Positions 34,469 through 44,900 are shown, numbered from the stretch's first letter. The stretch is DNA of 64,000 nucleotides from Planctomycetota bacterium (GCA_025459175.1 JALORC010000004.1:62001-126000), one strand, 5' to 3'. Notes: generated from the letters alone by a model not told the origin. Numbers and translations are program-made.

Positions 34469-35760
34469 CTACGGCGACCGTGCGTCTGTGGGGCACGCCG
34501 ATCGGCTACGTGTCGATGGACCACGGCGAACGCTTCGCGCGCTTCGAATACGACCCCGCGTTCACCGCCGCCGGCATCGAAGTCGCACCGCTGCAGATGC
34601 CGGTCGCCGCGCGCCGCATCTACCAGTTCCGCGACCTCGATCCGCGCTCGTTCCACGGCCTGCCGGGCTTGCTAGCCGACAGCCTGCCCGACAAGTACGG
34701 CAACCGCCTGATCGACGTGTGGCTCGCGCGCACCGGTCGCACGCCGGACCAGTTCCACGCCGTCGATCGCCTCTGCTACACCGGCACGCGCGGCATGGGT
34801 GCGCTCGAGTTCGAACCGTCGACGGCCGCGGTCGAACTCGCCGATCGCCCGCTCGAGGTGGCCGAACTGGTCGAGCTGGCGTCGATGGCGTTTGCGGCGA
34901 AGGATCAGCTGGCGACGGTGCTCGACGGCGCGCACGGCGAACAGGCACTGCTCGACATCCTCAGCGTCGGCACGTCGGCCGGCGGCGCGCGCGCCAAGGC
35001 GGTGATCGCGTTCGATCCGGTCGGCAAGCAGGTGCGCTCGGGGCAGACGAAGCTGCCGCCGGGCTTCGAGCACTGGCTGATCAAGTTCGACGGTGTCGCG
35101 TTCAGCGGCGACTGGGGCATCGCCGACCCGAACGGCTACGGGCTGCTGGAGTACAGCTACGCGCAGATCGCGCAGCGCTGCGGCGTGCAGATGGCCGAGT
35201 GCCGGCTGCTGCAGGAGAACGGGCGCAGCCACTTCATGACGCGGCGCTTCGATCGCGATGCCGACGGCGGCAAGCGCTTCGTGCAGACGTTCGCGGCGCT
35301 GCAGCACTACGACTACTACGAGAGCGGGGCGTACTCGTACGAGCAGCTGTTCCTGACCATGAAGCGGCTCGGGTTGCCGCCGGCTTCGATGGAGCAGCAG
35401 TTCCGGCGCGTGCTGTTCAACCTGGTCGGCTGCAACCAGGACGACCACGTGAAGAACTTCGCGTTCCTGATGGACCGCCGCGGTCGCTGGGACATCGCGC
35501 CGGCGTACGACCTGTGTCACGCCGAGGGCGGTGACTTCACGGCCCGGCACCAGCTGAGCATCGCCGGCAAGACCGCGGGCTTCACGCGCGTGGACCTGAA
35601 GGAACTCGCCGATCACGCCGGGCTGCCGCGCGGTCGCGAACGGCGCCTGCTCGAGGAAGTGGTCGCGGCGTTCGCGGGTTGGCCGGCGCTGGCCGCCGAG
35701 CTCGGGGTGCCGCAGCGACTCGTGCAGCACGTGCAGCGCACGCTGCGGCTGTCGTGGTGA
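34465..35760 (+). CDS. hipA: HipA-like serine/threonine kinase toxin
   Basis: This 431-residue HipA family kinase has the N-terminal subdomain couple-HipA region (GLPGLLADSLPDKYGNRLID). The phosphate-binding loop is SVGTSAGGARAKAVIAF, followed by WLIKFDGV with the ATP-site lysine. Catalytic NQDDHVKNFAFLMD and the Mg-binding DIAPAYDL then follow. HipA phosphorylates glutamyl-tRNA synthetase or other targets and causes growth arrest and persistence. Relatives with other targets exist, so the target here is not certain. All catalytic residues are present. It is the second gene of the hipBA pair and converges on the 35771 gene with 10 bp between. Confidence 0.92.
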   Translation: MTTATVRLWGTPIGYVSMDHGERFARFEYDPAFTAAGIEVAPLQMPVAARRIYQFRDLDPRSFHGLPGLLADSLPDKYGNRLIDVWLARTGRTPDQFHAVDRLCYTGTRGMGALEFEPSTAAVELADRPLEVAELVELASMAFAAKDQLATVLDGAHGEQALLDILSVGTSAGGARAKAVIAFDPVGKQVRSGQTKLPPGFEHWLIKFDGVAFSGDWGIADPNGYGLLEYSYAQIAQRCGVQMAECRLLQENGRSHFMTRRFDRDADGGKRFVQTFAALQHYDYYESGAYSYEQLFLTMKRLGLPPASMEQQFRRVLFNLVGCNQDDHVKNFAFLMDRRGRWDIAPAYDLCHAEGGDFTARHQLSIAGKTAGFTRVDLKELADHAGLPRGRERRLLEEVVAAFAGWPALAAELGVPQRLVQHVQRTLRLSW

Positions 35761-35770
35761 GTGCTGCGCC

Positions 35771-37081
35771 TCAACGAGCCACGTCGATGACCACCTGGTC
35801 GAAGAACAGCTGGCTGGTGTCCCCGGTTTCGTGCACGCGGGCCAGCATCACGTCGAGGCGGCGCTGCGGCTGCATAGCTGGCTTCGCCTTGCCGTTGACG
35901 AGGATCGTCACCTTGCGGTCGGGCCCGAACCACTCGGGCCCGAACCACAATCGCACCTGCTTGATACCGCGCGCCTCGACGAGGATCCGGTTGCCGTCGA
36001 TGCGGCCGTGCAGCCGCGCGCACTGCTGGTTGACGCTGGCCCAGACCGCCTGCCGCACCTTGGCCGGCTCCTTGGGCACCGGCGCGCGCAGGGTGATGCG
36101 ATCGCTCGGTTCCCACTCGCGCGGCGTGCGCTCGAGGCCCTGTAGCCAGTGATGCGCGCCATCGGCAGCGCGGTTCCAGACCTTGGTGATGTGGCGTGGG
36201 TAGGTCGTGCGGACGATCGGTTCGAGGCGTTCGGCACCGCGGGCGAGACCGAGCAGCCGCGGGCTCTGCTGCTCCGCCAGCTCGAAGCGGGTGCCCCACT
36301 TGCGCAGCAGCTGCTCGGCGTTGCGGCACGACTCGATGCCGTGGTCGGCCAACGTCGCGAACTCGGTGAAGATGGCGAGGTCCTTGCCGTTCTCGACGAA
36401 CACGCCGGCGGTCACCGCGTAGCCGCCTTCGTGCACCAGGCCGCCGTTGCACGGGTAGATGCCGGCGAAGCGTTCGCTGCGCAGCAGACCGCAGTCCCAC
36501 GTCGCGTGGCCGCCGCGGCCGTCGCCGAGCATGTGGACGCGATCGGGGTCGATCGGGTGCTGCAGCAGAAGATCGCGCAGCGATCGGGTGTGGCGCTCGA
36601 GTTCGGCCGGCGTCGACAGATACTGGTTCTTCTGCAGTTCGTCGGGAACCACGAACACGTAGCGATCCTTGCCGATGCCGTGCGCCTCGAGCTCGGGGAT
36701 CACCGGCGCGGTGTCGACGAAGTCGGGCACGTAGACGAACAGCGGTCGCAGTGCGCCGGTGCTCGCCGGGCCGAAGAACAGCGCCGGATTGGCCTGATCC
36801 GGCGCGTCGACGAAGCGGTGGGTGGCGTCGATGCGGCCGCGTCGCCGCACCGCGTCGTGCGGCAGCAGGAAGGTCTTGCCGCGCAGCATGGCGATCAGTT
36901 CGAGGTCGCGGCCCTTGCTCAGCGTCAGCAGCGCCTGGAGCTCCGGGCCGCGGGCATCGCTCGCTGCGAAGTAGGTGCGCAGGGCAGTCGCCAGTTCGGT
37001 CGCCGGCGGGGCCGGTTGCTGGGCGACTGCCGCGGCCGCCATCAGCAGCGATCCGAGTCCCGCGAGTCGTGGCCGATGCAT
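35771..37081 (-). CDS. secreted alpha/beta-hydrolase-like protein lacking the nucleophile serine
   Basis: This 436-residue protein has a signal peptide (MHRPRLAGLGSLLMAAAAVAQQ) and an alpha/beta-hydrolase fold. Where esterases of this type have GLSMGG, this protein has LGDGRGGHATW, so the serine position is glycine. A late DGAHHWLQ could be the histidine loop. The C-terminal 90 residues form a beta-rich domain (LHGRIDGNRILVEARGIKQV and VTILVNGKAK) as in phospholipase/carboxylesterase-like planctomycete proteins. It is either catalytically inactive or uses another nucleophile. ATG 37081 begins the signal peptide; the frame upstream is not protein-like. It is convergent with hipA. Confidence 0.75.
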   Translation of the reverse strand: MHRPRLAGLGSLLMAAAAVAQQPAPPATELATALRTYFAASDARGPELQALLTLSKGRDLELIAMLRGKTFLLPHDAVRRRGRIDATHRFVDAPDQANPALFFGPASTGALRPLFVYVPDFVDTAPVIPELEAHGIGKDRYVFVVPDELQKNQYLSTPAELERHTRSLRDLLLQHPIDPDRVHMLGDGRGGHATWDCGLLRSERFAGIYPCNGGLVHEGGYAVTAGVFVENGKDLAIFTEFATLADHGIESCRNAEQLLRKWGTRFELAEQQSPRLLGLARGAERLEPIVRTTYPRHITKVWNRAADGAHHWLQGLERTPREWEPSDRITLRAPVPKEPAKVRQAVWASVNQQCARLHGRIDGNRILVEARGIKQVRLWFGPEWFGPDRKVTILVNGKAKPAMQPQRRLDVMLARVHETGDTSQLFFDQVVIDVAR

Positions 37082-37184
37082 TCGGGCAGGATAGCGGGAT
37101 GCGGCCGAGTTGCGTCGGGAGCCGCGACGCTCATTCGGCAGTCCGCCGCCTGTGTGGCGTTCGCGCGGTCGTTGCGCGCGTCGG

Positions 37185-39776
37185 TCAACGCGCGAGCTGA
37201 ACGACGACTTCACCGACCTGCTGCGGGCGCACGACTACCGTGGCCGTGGCTGCTGCCACTTCGGCGAACGAGCCTTCGCGCGATGCCCAGGCGTGCACCG
37301 TCATCGGTACCGGCTCGACGTCGTCGAACGTGTACCAGCCGTCGCCTTCGGTGGCTCCCTGCCAGGCCGGGCCGCCTGCGTCGTGGTCCTCGCGGACCAG
37401 CACGACCCACGCACTGGCCGCCGGCGTACCGTTCGCGCGCAGCACGCGGCAGCGCACGCCGCCGCAGCGAGGCAACCGGACGACGAGATCCAACTCGCGA
37501 GCCCCGAGGTCGAACGGGCCGACGACCGTGCGCGCGAAGCCTTCGGCCGAGAACGCGAACGAAGTGCCGCCAGTGCGGGCGAGCGGGCCGATCCGGAAAG
37601 CGCCCGCTTGCACTTGGCCCACGTCCTGCCCGGACCAGTTGCGTTCGTCGTGGCGCACGCGTTCGATGTTCGCCGACGGGATCGGCGCGCCATCGGCGTC
37701 GGCGACGACACGCCCCGTCAGCACGAGGCCCTCGGCATCCTGGGCGCGCACGACGAGCTGCACATCGGTGGCGGGCGTCAGGAACGGCTCGCTGCGCGAC
37801 CACAACTCGCGGCTGCCCGGCACCGCGGCGGTTAGGGCACGGCAGCGCCAGCCCGGCGGCACCAGCGCACGGAAGCGTCCATCGGCGTCGCTGGTCGGGC
37901 GCGGGAAACCGCCGAGCACGTCGCACTGCATGCTCATGCAGGCCGCGGCGACGGCATCCTCGCCGCGTCCGGCGAGAAGCAGCTCGGGCTCGACCGCGAC
38001 CATGCGGCCCGCGAGCGGCTGCCCGCGCTCGTCGACGACGCGGCCGTGCACGGGTGCGAGCGGCGCCATGCGCAGCTGCACGACCTGTTCGGGGCGCGCG
38101 GCATCGATCTCGATGGATGCGACCGCCGGTGCCTTGCCCTCGCACCCCCCGACGAGCCAGAAGCTGCCGCCGCCATCCAGCGGGAACTCGAAGCGGCCAT
38201 CGTCGCCGCATTCGCCCCGTCTCACGGTGTCCTGAGTCTCGGTTCCTGGCTTCCCCTGCAATCGCACGCGGCCGGCACTCGGCGCGCCATGCTCGTCGAC
38301 CAGCACGCCGCGCACGACGAACGCGCCGTCGAAATGCAGTTCGACTTCCTGGGCGACGCCGGCCTGGAACACCAACTTCCGTGCACGGCTGTACTCGCTG
38401 CCGAGCACGGCAATCAGACTGTGGTCCCAGATCCAATCCGCGCCGGCGATGCCTTCGAGCACGAAGCGGCCTTCGACATCGGCGACGACCGCGGGTGGGC
38501 CCAGGATCTCGAAGGGGCCGTCCGCCAAGCTCGCTTCGACCCTGGCCCCCGCAGCCGGCCGCCCATCGGCGTGCAGCACCCGACCGCGCACCATGCCCGT
38601 CGGTTGCAGCACCAGCAGCAGTTCGTCCGGCAGGCGTCGCGTGCCTGTGCGCACGAGTCGATCGCCGGACCAACCGACGCCAGTCTGGCGTGCACTCAGC
38701 AAGGTCGGACCCGTCAGCGTCACGCGAACGCGACCTTCGGCGTCGGTGGTCGCGACGAACTGGCGCACGCAGGCATCGCGCCCGTTCGGCTCGACCGGTC
38801 GGCCGTCCGGGAGCTGCGGCACCTTCGCGACGAATCCTTCGACCTCGACCCCAGCGATCGCCGCGCCGGCGAGGTCGAGCACGCGCACCGGCAGCGCGAT
38901 CGGCGTCGGGCCCGCTGGCTCGAGCGGCGCTGCCTGCGCAGCCGCACGGGGGTCGCCGGAGTCAGCGGCCACGCGGGCCACGCTCGCTGCCGCGCCCGGC
39001 GCCTCGGCGACAGCTGTCGTTGCTGTCGGTGCGGTAGCCGTGATCGCCCCGGGGTCGAACGGGCGCAGCTGCCAGGCGATCAGGCCGGCCAGGAGCACGA
39101 ACGCCGCGACGAGGACCTTCTTCATGATGACTCCGAGTGCCAGCGCCGCGCCTGCCGGCACGGCTCCCGAACCTGCCGCCGCTGCCAGCACTCGCGCGCG
39201 CACGGCAGCGAGGGGTGCCTGCGCCGTCGCCGCTGCCGCGAGCCCGATCGCCAGGCCTTGCGGCAACCGCTGTCGCAGTAGTTCGAGCCCGCGCCACAGC
39301 TGCGTGCGCACGCTGCCCGACGAACGCTGCAGGCGCAGCGCGATCGCCGTCGGCGGCAACGTCTGCACGAGGTGCAGGTCGAGCACGGCGCGGTACGGTT
39401 CGGGCAGTTCGACGATGGCGCGCTGCACGGCATCGCGCACCTCGGCCGCCAACACCACCGTCTCCGGTCCGTCGTCGCGCGCCACAGCCACCCTGGTCGC
39501 ATCCGGGGCCCGTCGCGACCGCCGGCGTGCGACCTTCACTTCGCGGTGCAGGATGCCGAGCAGCCACGGGCGCAGCGGCCGGTTCGGCTGCCAGCTGCCG
39601 GCGCGTTCGATCGCGCAGACGAACGTCGCCTGCAGCACGTCCTCGGCCATCGTGTGGTCGCGCGTCAGGTGCAGGGCGAGGCCGAACAGGTCGTCGGCGC
39701 ACGCGTCGAACACGGCGCCGAGCGCCGCCGGGTCGCGGCTGCGGCAGAACTGCTGGAACGTGGCCTCGAGGTCCAT
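37185..39776 (-). CDS. second membrane-anchored ECF sigma factor fusion
   Basis: This 863-residue protein has the same architecture as the 3044-6079 gene. Residues 1-175 form an ECF sigma factor, with region 2 around TRDHTMAEDVLQATFVCAIE. Region 4 has LPEPYRAVLDLHLVQTLPP and the helix-turn-helix RSSGSVRTQLWRGLELLRQ. A hydrophobic linker (about 173-190) and a membrane helix at about 218-236 (MKKVLVAAFVLLAGLIAWQL) follow. Some 620 residues of carboxypeptidase-regulatory-like repeats then follow, with RGRVLHADGRPAAGARVEA and HGRVVDERGQPLAG as good examples. The repeats would face outward. Sigma release by proteolysis or signal-driven rearrangement is inference. ATG 39776 is chosen; an upstream in-frame ATG at 39809 is possible. 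Confidence 0.85.
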   Translation of the reverse strand: MDLEATFQQFCRSRDPAALGAVFDACADDLFGLALHLTRDHTMAEDVLQATFVCAIERAGSWQPNRPLRPWLLGILHREVKVARRRSRRAPDATRVAVARDDGPETVVLAAEVRDAVQRAIVELPEPYRAVLDLHLVQTLPPTAIALRLQRSSGSVRTQLWRGLELLRQRLPQGLAIGLAAAATAQAPLAAVRARVLAAAAGSGAVPAGAALALGVIMKKVLVAAFVLLAGLIAWQLRPFDPGAITATAPTATTAVAEAPGAAASVARVAADSGDPRAAAQAAPLEPAGPTPIALPVRVLDLAGAAIAGVEVEGFVAKVPQLPDGRPVEPNGRDACVRQFVATTDAEGRVRVTLTGPTLLSARQTGVGWSGDRLVRTGTRRLPDELLLVLQPTGMVRGRVLHADGRPAAGARVEASLADGPFEILGPPAVVADVEGRFVLEGIAGADWIWDHSLIAVLGSEYSRARKLVFQAGVAQEVELHFDGAFVVRGVLVDEHGAPSAGRVRLQGKPGTETQDTVRRGECGDDGRFEFPLDGGGSFWLVGGCEGKAPAVASIEIDAARPEQVVQLRMAPLAPVHGRVVDERGQPLAGRMVAVEPELLLAGRGEDAVAAACMSMQCDVLGGFPRPTSDADGRFRALVPPGWRCRALTAAVPGSRELWSRSEPFLTPATDVQLVVRAQDAEGLVLTGRVVADADGAPIPSANIERVRHDERNWSGQDVGQVQAGAFRIGPLARTGGTSFAFSAEGFARTVVGPFDLGARELDLVVRLPRCGGVRCRVLRANGTPAASAWVVLVREDHDAGGPAWQGATEGDGWYTFDDVEPVPMTVHAWASREGSFAEVAAATATVVVRPQQVGEVVVQLAR

Positions 39777-39936
39777 CGCGGGTTTCCACCATCGCTCCGG
39801 CGGCGGCAATCGTCACGGAATCCGCGCCGGCCGCGGTGCACAAGCCCCGGACGGCGGTTGCCGCCCGCTGTCGCCCGGCCCGTGCCCCCGCCCCGCCGTT
39901 GCACCAGCGCCCCGCATCCGCGACAACCTCCCGGCG

Positions 39937-40341
39937 ATGAGCAAGCGCCCGATCAACCCCGCCGAACTCGCCCCGCCGATCGGCTTCGCCCATGCGTTCC
40001 TGGTCGAGAATTCACCCGCCGCCACGCTCTACCTCGCCGGCCAGTGCGGCTACGACCACAGCGGCCGCATCGTGAACCCCGGCGACCTCGTCGCCCAGCT
40101 CGACCTCGCGCTGACCAACATCGGCCTGATCCTGCGCGATGCCGGCATGACCTTCGCCGACGTCGTGCAGCTCAACTTCTACGTCACCAGCCGCGACGAC
40201 TACGCGACCGCGCGCAAGGCTTTCGGCCAGGTGTGGCGGCGGCACTGCGGCAAGCACTATCCAGGCATGGCGATGTTCCAGGTGGTGTCGCTGTTCGACC
40301 CGCAGGCGCTGATCGAAGTGCAGGGGATCGCGGCACGATGA
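39937..40341 (+). CDS. RidA/YjgF-family protein
   Basis: This 134-residue protein has the RidA family layout. It has LYLAGQCGYDHSGRIV, then GDLVAQLDLALTNIGLILRDAGMTFADVVQLNFYVTS, and GKHYPGMAMFQVVSLFDPQALIEVQG at the end. RidA deaminates reactive enamine/imine intermediates released by PLP enzymes. The canonical arginine near the C-terminal block (usually R in the CxRxxV region) is not clear here, so this may be one of the Rid subfamilies without proven imine deaminase activity. It is the first gene of a three-gene overlapping set with a lipoprotein and a HAD phosphatase, and is divergent from the sigma fusion. Confidence 0.85.
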   Translation: MSKRPINPAELAPPIGFAHAFLVENSPAATLYLAGQCGYDHSGRIVNPGDLVAQLDLALTNIGLILRDAGMTFADVVQLNFYVTSRDDYATARKAFGQVWRRHCGKHYPGMAMFQVVSLFDPQALIEVQGIAAR

Positions 40342-40715
40342 ACGCGACCAGGATGTTCGCGCTCGGCGCCGCGTGCGCCGCGTTCGTGGCCTGCGCGTCG
40401 AGCGAACCGGGCCAGCCGTCGGCGTTCGACCACAGCGGTGGCGAGGCGAAGGTCGTGCTCGCGCCGGACGGCTTCGGCACCCTCGACGACGAACGCATGC
40501 CGCTCGAGGCGATCGTGCTGCGGCTGCGCTGGCGCACGCGCGCGATGCCGGCCGAGCAGCTGCAGCGGTTCGTCGTGTCGGTGTGGCTGCCGGCGGAGCC
40601 TGGCAGCGACGAGCTCGAGCGGCGCGTGCTCGCCGCCAAGGAACGCATGCTGCAGGAACTCGACATCATGGACGTGGGCCAGGTCTACCTGCGCGTCGAA
40701 GGTGGTGGCGCATGA
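40338..40715 (+). CDS. small lipoprotein-like hypothetical
   Basis: This 125-residue protein has a hydrophobic N-terminus and a possible lipobox (AAFVACAS, Cys19). The remaining 100 residues, including LDDERMPLEAIVLRLRWRTRAM and SDELERRVLAAKERMLQEL, form a mixed fold with no recognised family. ATG 40338 overlaps the RidA stop by ATGA, and its stop overlaps the HAD gene by ATGA. Tight coupling argues that it is a real gene. Confidence 0.65.
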   Translation: MNATRMFALGAACAAFVACASSEPGQPSAFDHSGGEAKVVLAPDGFGTLDDERMPLEAIVLRLRWRTRAMPAEQLQRFVVSVWLPAEPGSDELERRVLAAKERMLQELDIMDVGQVYLRVEGGGA

Positions 40716-41446
40716 ACGCGCTGCAACGCCGCATCCCGCCCGAGCTGGTGGTGTTCGACGTCGACGGCACCCTGCACGACACCTTCCGCTGGTGGGCGCC
40801 GGTGATCCGCAGCGGCCTGCAGCGCTTCGGTGCGATGCACGGCATCGACATGCCGATGCCGAGCGATCGCGAGGCCGAAGCGGTGGTCGGCATGAAGGAC
40901 GCCGGCGTCTGGGCGCCGTTCCTGCCCGAGGCGCACAAGCATCGCTGGCAGGAACTGCGCGCCGTGGTCGTGCCGATGGAGGTCGAGGAGGTCTCGCGCG
41001 GCGTCGACTACCTGTTCGCCGGCGTGCGGCCGCTGCTGCTGCACCTGCGCGCGATCGGCGTCAAGGTCGCGCTGGCCAGCAACTGCCGCCGCACCTACAT
41101 GGGCGGCATGCAGCACGGCCAGGGCCTGGCCGCGCTGACCGACTGGCAGTTCTGCCTCGACAGCGACGGCGTGCAGACCAAGACCGACATGCTGCGGGTG
41201 GCGCAGCGAGCCGCCGGTGGCACCGAGCGGGTCGTGATGGTCGGCGACCGCGAACCGGACCACGAGGCGGCGCGCGCGCTCGGCTGGCCGTTCGTGTGGC
41301 GCCACAACGATCGCTGCCAGATCGCCGACGCCGAGCTGGTCTGGCACGGCGATCCCGACCAGCTGCTCGCCGGCCTCGGTCTGCCCGGCATGGCCGGCAG
41401 CGCACGAGGCAGCGCGATTCCGAATACACTCCCCGGGCGGCCGTAG
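40712..41446 (+). CDS. HAD-superfamily hydrolase
   Basis: This 244-residue protein has the HAD motifs. Motif I is VVFDVDGTLHD with the Asp nucleophile and the acid/base Asp. Motif II is ALASNCRRTYM, motif III the lysine in VQTKTDMLRVA, and motif IV VMVGDREPDHEAARALG. The helical cap between residues 25 and 90 suggests a C1-type phosphatase such as a phosphoglycolate-phosphatase-like enzyme. The substrate is not predictable. It is the last gene of the RidA operon. Confidence 0.88.
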   Translation: MNALQRRIPPELVVFDVDGTLHDTFRWWAPVIRSGLQRFGAMHGIDMPMPSDREAEAVVGMKDAGVWAPFLPEAHKHRWQELRAVVVPMEVEEVSRGVDYLFAGVRPLLLHLRAIGVKVALASNCRRTYMGGMQHGQGLAALTDWQFCLDSDGVQTKTDMLRVAQRAAGGTERVVMVGDREPDHEAARALGWPFVWRHNDRCQIADAELVWHGDPDQLLAGLGLPGMAGSARGSAIPNTLPGRP

Positions 41447-41473
41447 CCGCCACCTTCCCGTCCGGAGCCCGCA

Positions 41474-41863
41474 ATGGACCTCGCCGTCATCCTGGTGCCG
41501 ATCTTCGTCTTCGTGCTGTTGAAGATCGTGCTCGATCATCGCGCCCAGGCGCGCAGCGACAACGTGCGCCTGCTCGAGGAGGCGCTGAAGAGCCCGCAGG
41601 TCGATCGCCAGATCCTCGAGAACCTGACCTTCCAGTTGACCGGCAACCGGCCGATCCGCGAGCAGGGCCCCGGCAAGCTCCTCGCCTTGATCCTGGCGGC
41701 CGGTTGGATGGCGCTGTTCGTCGGCATCGGCCTGTGGATCAGCGGCAGCATGTCGCGCCGCACCGACCTGGTCGGCAGCGGCATCATCGTCGCCGTGATC
41801 GGCTTCGGCCTCGTCACCTACCCGTTCGCGCTGCGCGAACTCGAATCCCGCAAGCAGGCCTGA
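41474..41863 (+). CDS. small integral membrane protein
   Basis: This 129-residue protein has three predicted helices. One is at the N-terminus (MDLAVILVPIFVFVLLKIVL), one at LLALILAAGWMALFVGIGLWI and one at SGIIVAVIGFGLVTYPFAL. A soluble acidic/basic linker (residues 21-65) lies after the first. No family is recognised. A good ribosome-binding site is not obvious. It lies 27 bp after the HAD gene and 110 bp before the kinase gene, so its operon membership is unclear. It may assist the kinase at the membrane (speculative). Confidence 0.65.
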   Translation: MDLAVILVPIFVFVLLKIVLDHRAQARSDNVRLLEEALKSPQVDRQILENLTFQLTGNRPIREQGPGKLLALILAAGWMALFVGIGLWISGSMSRRTDLVGSGIIVAVIGFGLVTYPFALRELESRKQA

Positions 41864-41973
41864 GCCCGGCGGCCGGCGGTCGGGCGGCACGATGTCGACC
41901 GCCGAGCCGTACGCTCGATTGCCGCTCCGGCACGCCCGGCTATGGTCCTGGGTCCCGCATCCGCAGCGACTCC

Positions 41974-44900
41974 ATGGAGCCACCAGCCGACGACGAAGGC
42001 GCCACCAGGCCGATTTCCCATCCACCCCGGATCATCGGGGGGCGCTATCGGCTCGATCGCTTCATCGCCGCCGGTGGTTTCGGCACCGTCTACGAAGGCC
42101 ACTACGCGATCCTCGACCAGGAGCGGCGCGTCGCGATCAAGCTGCTGAAGGCGCCGGCCGGCGCTGATCCGGCCACCACGCTGCGGTTCCGCGAGGAGGT
42201 CAAGACCTTGTGCCTGCTCGACCACCCGCACATCTGCAAGGTGATCGACGGCGGCGTCGACGGCGAGACGATGTTCCTGGTCATGGACTACGCCGAGGGC
42301 GGCAGTCTGAAGGCCAAACTGAAGTCGACCGCGGAGGGTGGTGTCGACCCGCAGCAGGCGATCGTCTGGCTGACCGAGGCCGCGCAGGGGCTGCTCGCCG
42401 CTGAACGCAATCGCACCGAGGACGGCCAGCCGGCGCCGGTCTACCACCGCGATCTGAAACCGGAGAACCTGCTGCTCCACCAGGGTCGCGTGGTGGTGGC
42501 CGACTTCGGCGCCGCCAAGCTCGGTGGCGAGAATCCGGGCATCACGTCCGAGATCGTGCCGGCGTCGTGGACGCCCGACTACGGCAGCCCCGAGCAGATG
42601 ACGGGAGCCGTCGATCACCGCAGCGACATCTACTCGCTGGGGGCCACGTTCTTCCACCTGCTGACCGGTCAGTTGACGCGCAAGCGGCTGAAGAGCGCGG
42701 CGGCCCGCTTCGACAGCGTGCACGACCCGCGCCTGGTCAATCGTCGTGTGCCGAAGGCCTTGGGGGCGATCGTGCGGCGGATGACCGAGCCGGATCCGGC
42801 GCGGCGCTACCAGTCGTTCGCCGAACTGCTCGCCGATATCGAGGCCATGCAGCAGACCCCGCCGTCGCGCTGGAAGCCGCGCGCCGCGGTCGCGGTGCTC
42901 ACGCTGGCGGCGGTCGCCATCGGGCTGCAGGCGGTGGGAGTGGTCAACTGGTTCGGCACCTCGGTGGTGCTGGACGACAAGGCCCCGCCGCTGGCCGCCG
43001 TGCGCGAACAGTGCCTCGCGATCGAACGCGAGCTGCTGGCGTTGCCGGCGTTCGACCGCACGCTGTTGCCGGAACTCGGCCGCCAGCTCGACGCCGCGTT
43101 GCGGGACACCAAGGCGGATCTCGCCGCCATCGCGCGGCTGCGCGATATCGGCATCACCGACGCCCAGCAGCCGAGGCTCGACCGCGACTTCGTGCCGGTG
43201 GTGGATCTCCGCCAGCGCGTCGAGCGCCTGCGGACGACGTTGCCGGAGCACATCGCCGTCGGTGACGAGCTGATGGCGCTGTCGGCCGGCATCGAGTCGT
43301 GCAGCGGGTTGCAGGCGCGGCAGCGCCTCGAGGACGTGCGCACCAAGGTGCGGCGACTGCTCGACGACGGTCCGCTGCGCGAACAACTGACCGCGGTCGA
43401 GGGCAGCATCGCGCGGGTGGAGCTCGCGCGCCGGCGCGCGGTCACCGATCTGCGGCTGCGGCTCGACCGGGGTGAGCTCGATGGACTGGCCGCGGCCGCG
43501 GCCGAGCAGGCGTCGTCGTTGCGCGGCATCGGCGAGGTCGAACTCGCCAACGAGGCGCGGCAGGTTGCCGACGGTGCCGAACGGGCCGCCACCGCGCTCG
43601 CCGGGCTGCCGTCGTGGTCGCCGCCGGCATCGGGCCCGGGTGCGGCGGACCTGCTCGCGCTCGGGTCGGCGCTCGATCGTCTCGCCGGTCTCGATCCGAC
43701 CCGCGACGACGGTCAGCTGCGCGAATGGTGGAGCCGCGTCGCCGGCGACCGTCGCCGCAGCTGGGCGGCGCCGCTGGCGGCGTCGTTCCGCCGTGATGCC
43801 GAGGCATGGAACACGGCCGCGACGGCGTTCAACGAACGCGTGGACGCGGCGCGGCGCGAGCGCCAGGAACCGACGGCGCTGGCCCAGGAAGCGCGGCGGC
43901 TCGGCGACGACCGGCTGCAGCTCGAGCGCCTGCGTTCGGAGCTGGACGGTTTGACCGCGCGCGGGCTCGACGACATCGACCTGGTGCGGGCCCTGCGCAC
44001 CCAGCTGCGCACCTTGTCGCCGCTGCCGGCGCGCAGCGCGGTCGACCTCGCCGACTTCGAGCAGCGCTTGCAGGATCGCCCCGATCACCGCAACTTGCCG
44101 ACCGAGCTCGAGCAGGCGGCCCGGCAGCTGGATGCCGCCTACGATGCGCTGCAGACGGCGATCGGCAAGGCCCGCAGCGCGCCGCCCGAGCCCAGCGAGT
44201 GGGGCGATCTGTATGCACGCGACACCGAGCTGGTCGCGGCCAAGGACCTGTTCGCCAAGGCGCGCAAGACCTACGACGACCTGCAGGCGGTGAAGCGCGA
44301 TCTGCCCGATCGCGCTGGCGCGGAGCTGGCAAGGCTGTGCGCCAGGAACCAGGCGACCGAGCAGTTCGCCGCGCTCGAGCTGCTGCGCGAACAGGTGAGT
44401 GCCGCGGTGGCGAAGGTGATCGACGAACGGCGCGTCGCGGTCGAGGCCGCGGAGGCGGCGTTCACCAAGGGCACCGACGATCCGGCCGCGAACGGTCGGG
44501 CTGCTGGCGCACTGGCGGCCAAGCTGCGCGACTGCGGCGAGACCGAACTGGCGGCGCGGGCCGCGGCGGTCGCCATCGCCGCCGAGCGGGCGCGCGCGCG
44601 CCTGGCCAGCGTCCCGTCGTGGCAGCCGGCGACCGCGGGCGGCCGCGAGCTCGGCGATCTGCAGCAGCTCCCGGCGGCGATGACGACCTTGGCGATGGCC
44701 GCGGTCGACACCGAGGACCGGTTGCTGGCCAGCTGGTGGAGCATGCGCAAGCAGGCGCTCGCCATCGCCTGGAGCGGCGCTGCCGAGCAGCGTTGGCAGC
44801 AGCTGCGCACCGCGTTCGAGGCCGCGTTCGCGACCGCCGCCGCCGATCCCGAGGGTGCGGCCGCGGGCGCCGCGCTGACCGTCGAACGCGATGCCGCCGA

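Noticed and set aside
37118-37184. Upstream extension of the 35771 hydrolase to position 37213
   Set aside because: The extra 44 residues are Arg-rich, overlap the sigma-fusion 3' end and precede a clean signal peptide at 37081.
40438-41973. Long open frame that would join the kinase to sequence upstream
   Set aside because: The upstream part runs out of frame across the lipoprotein, HAD and membrane-protein genes and is Arg/Ala-rich; the kinase begins at ATG 41974.
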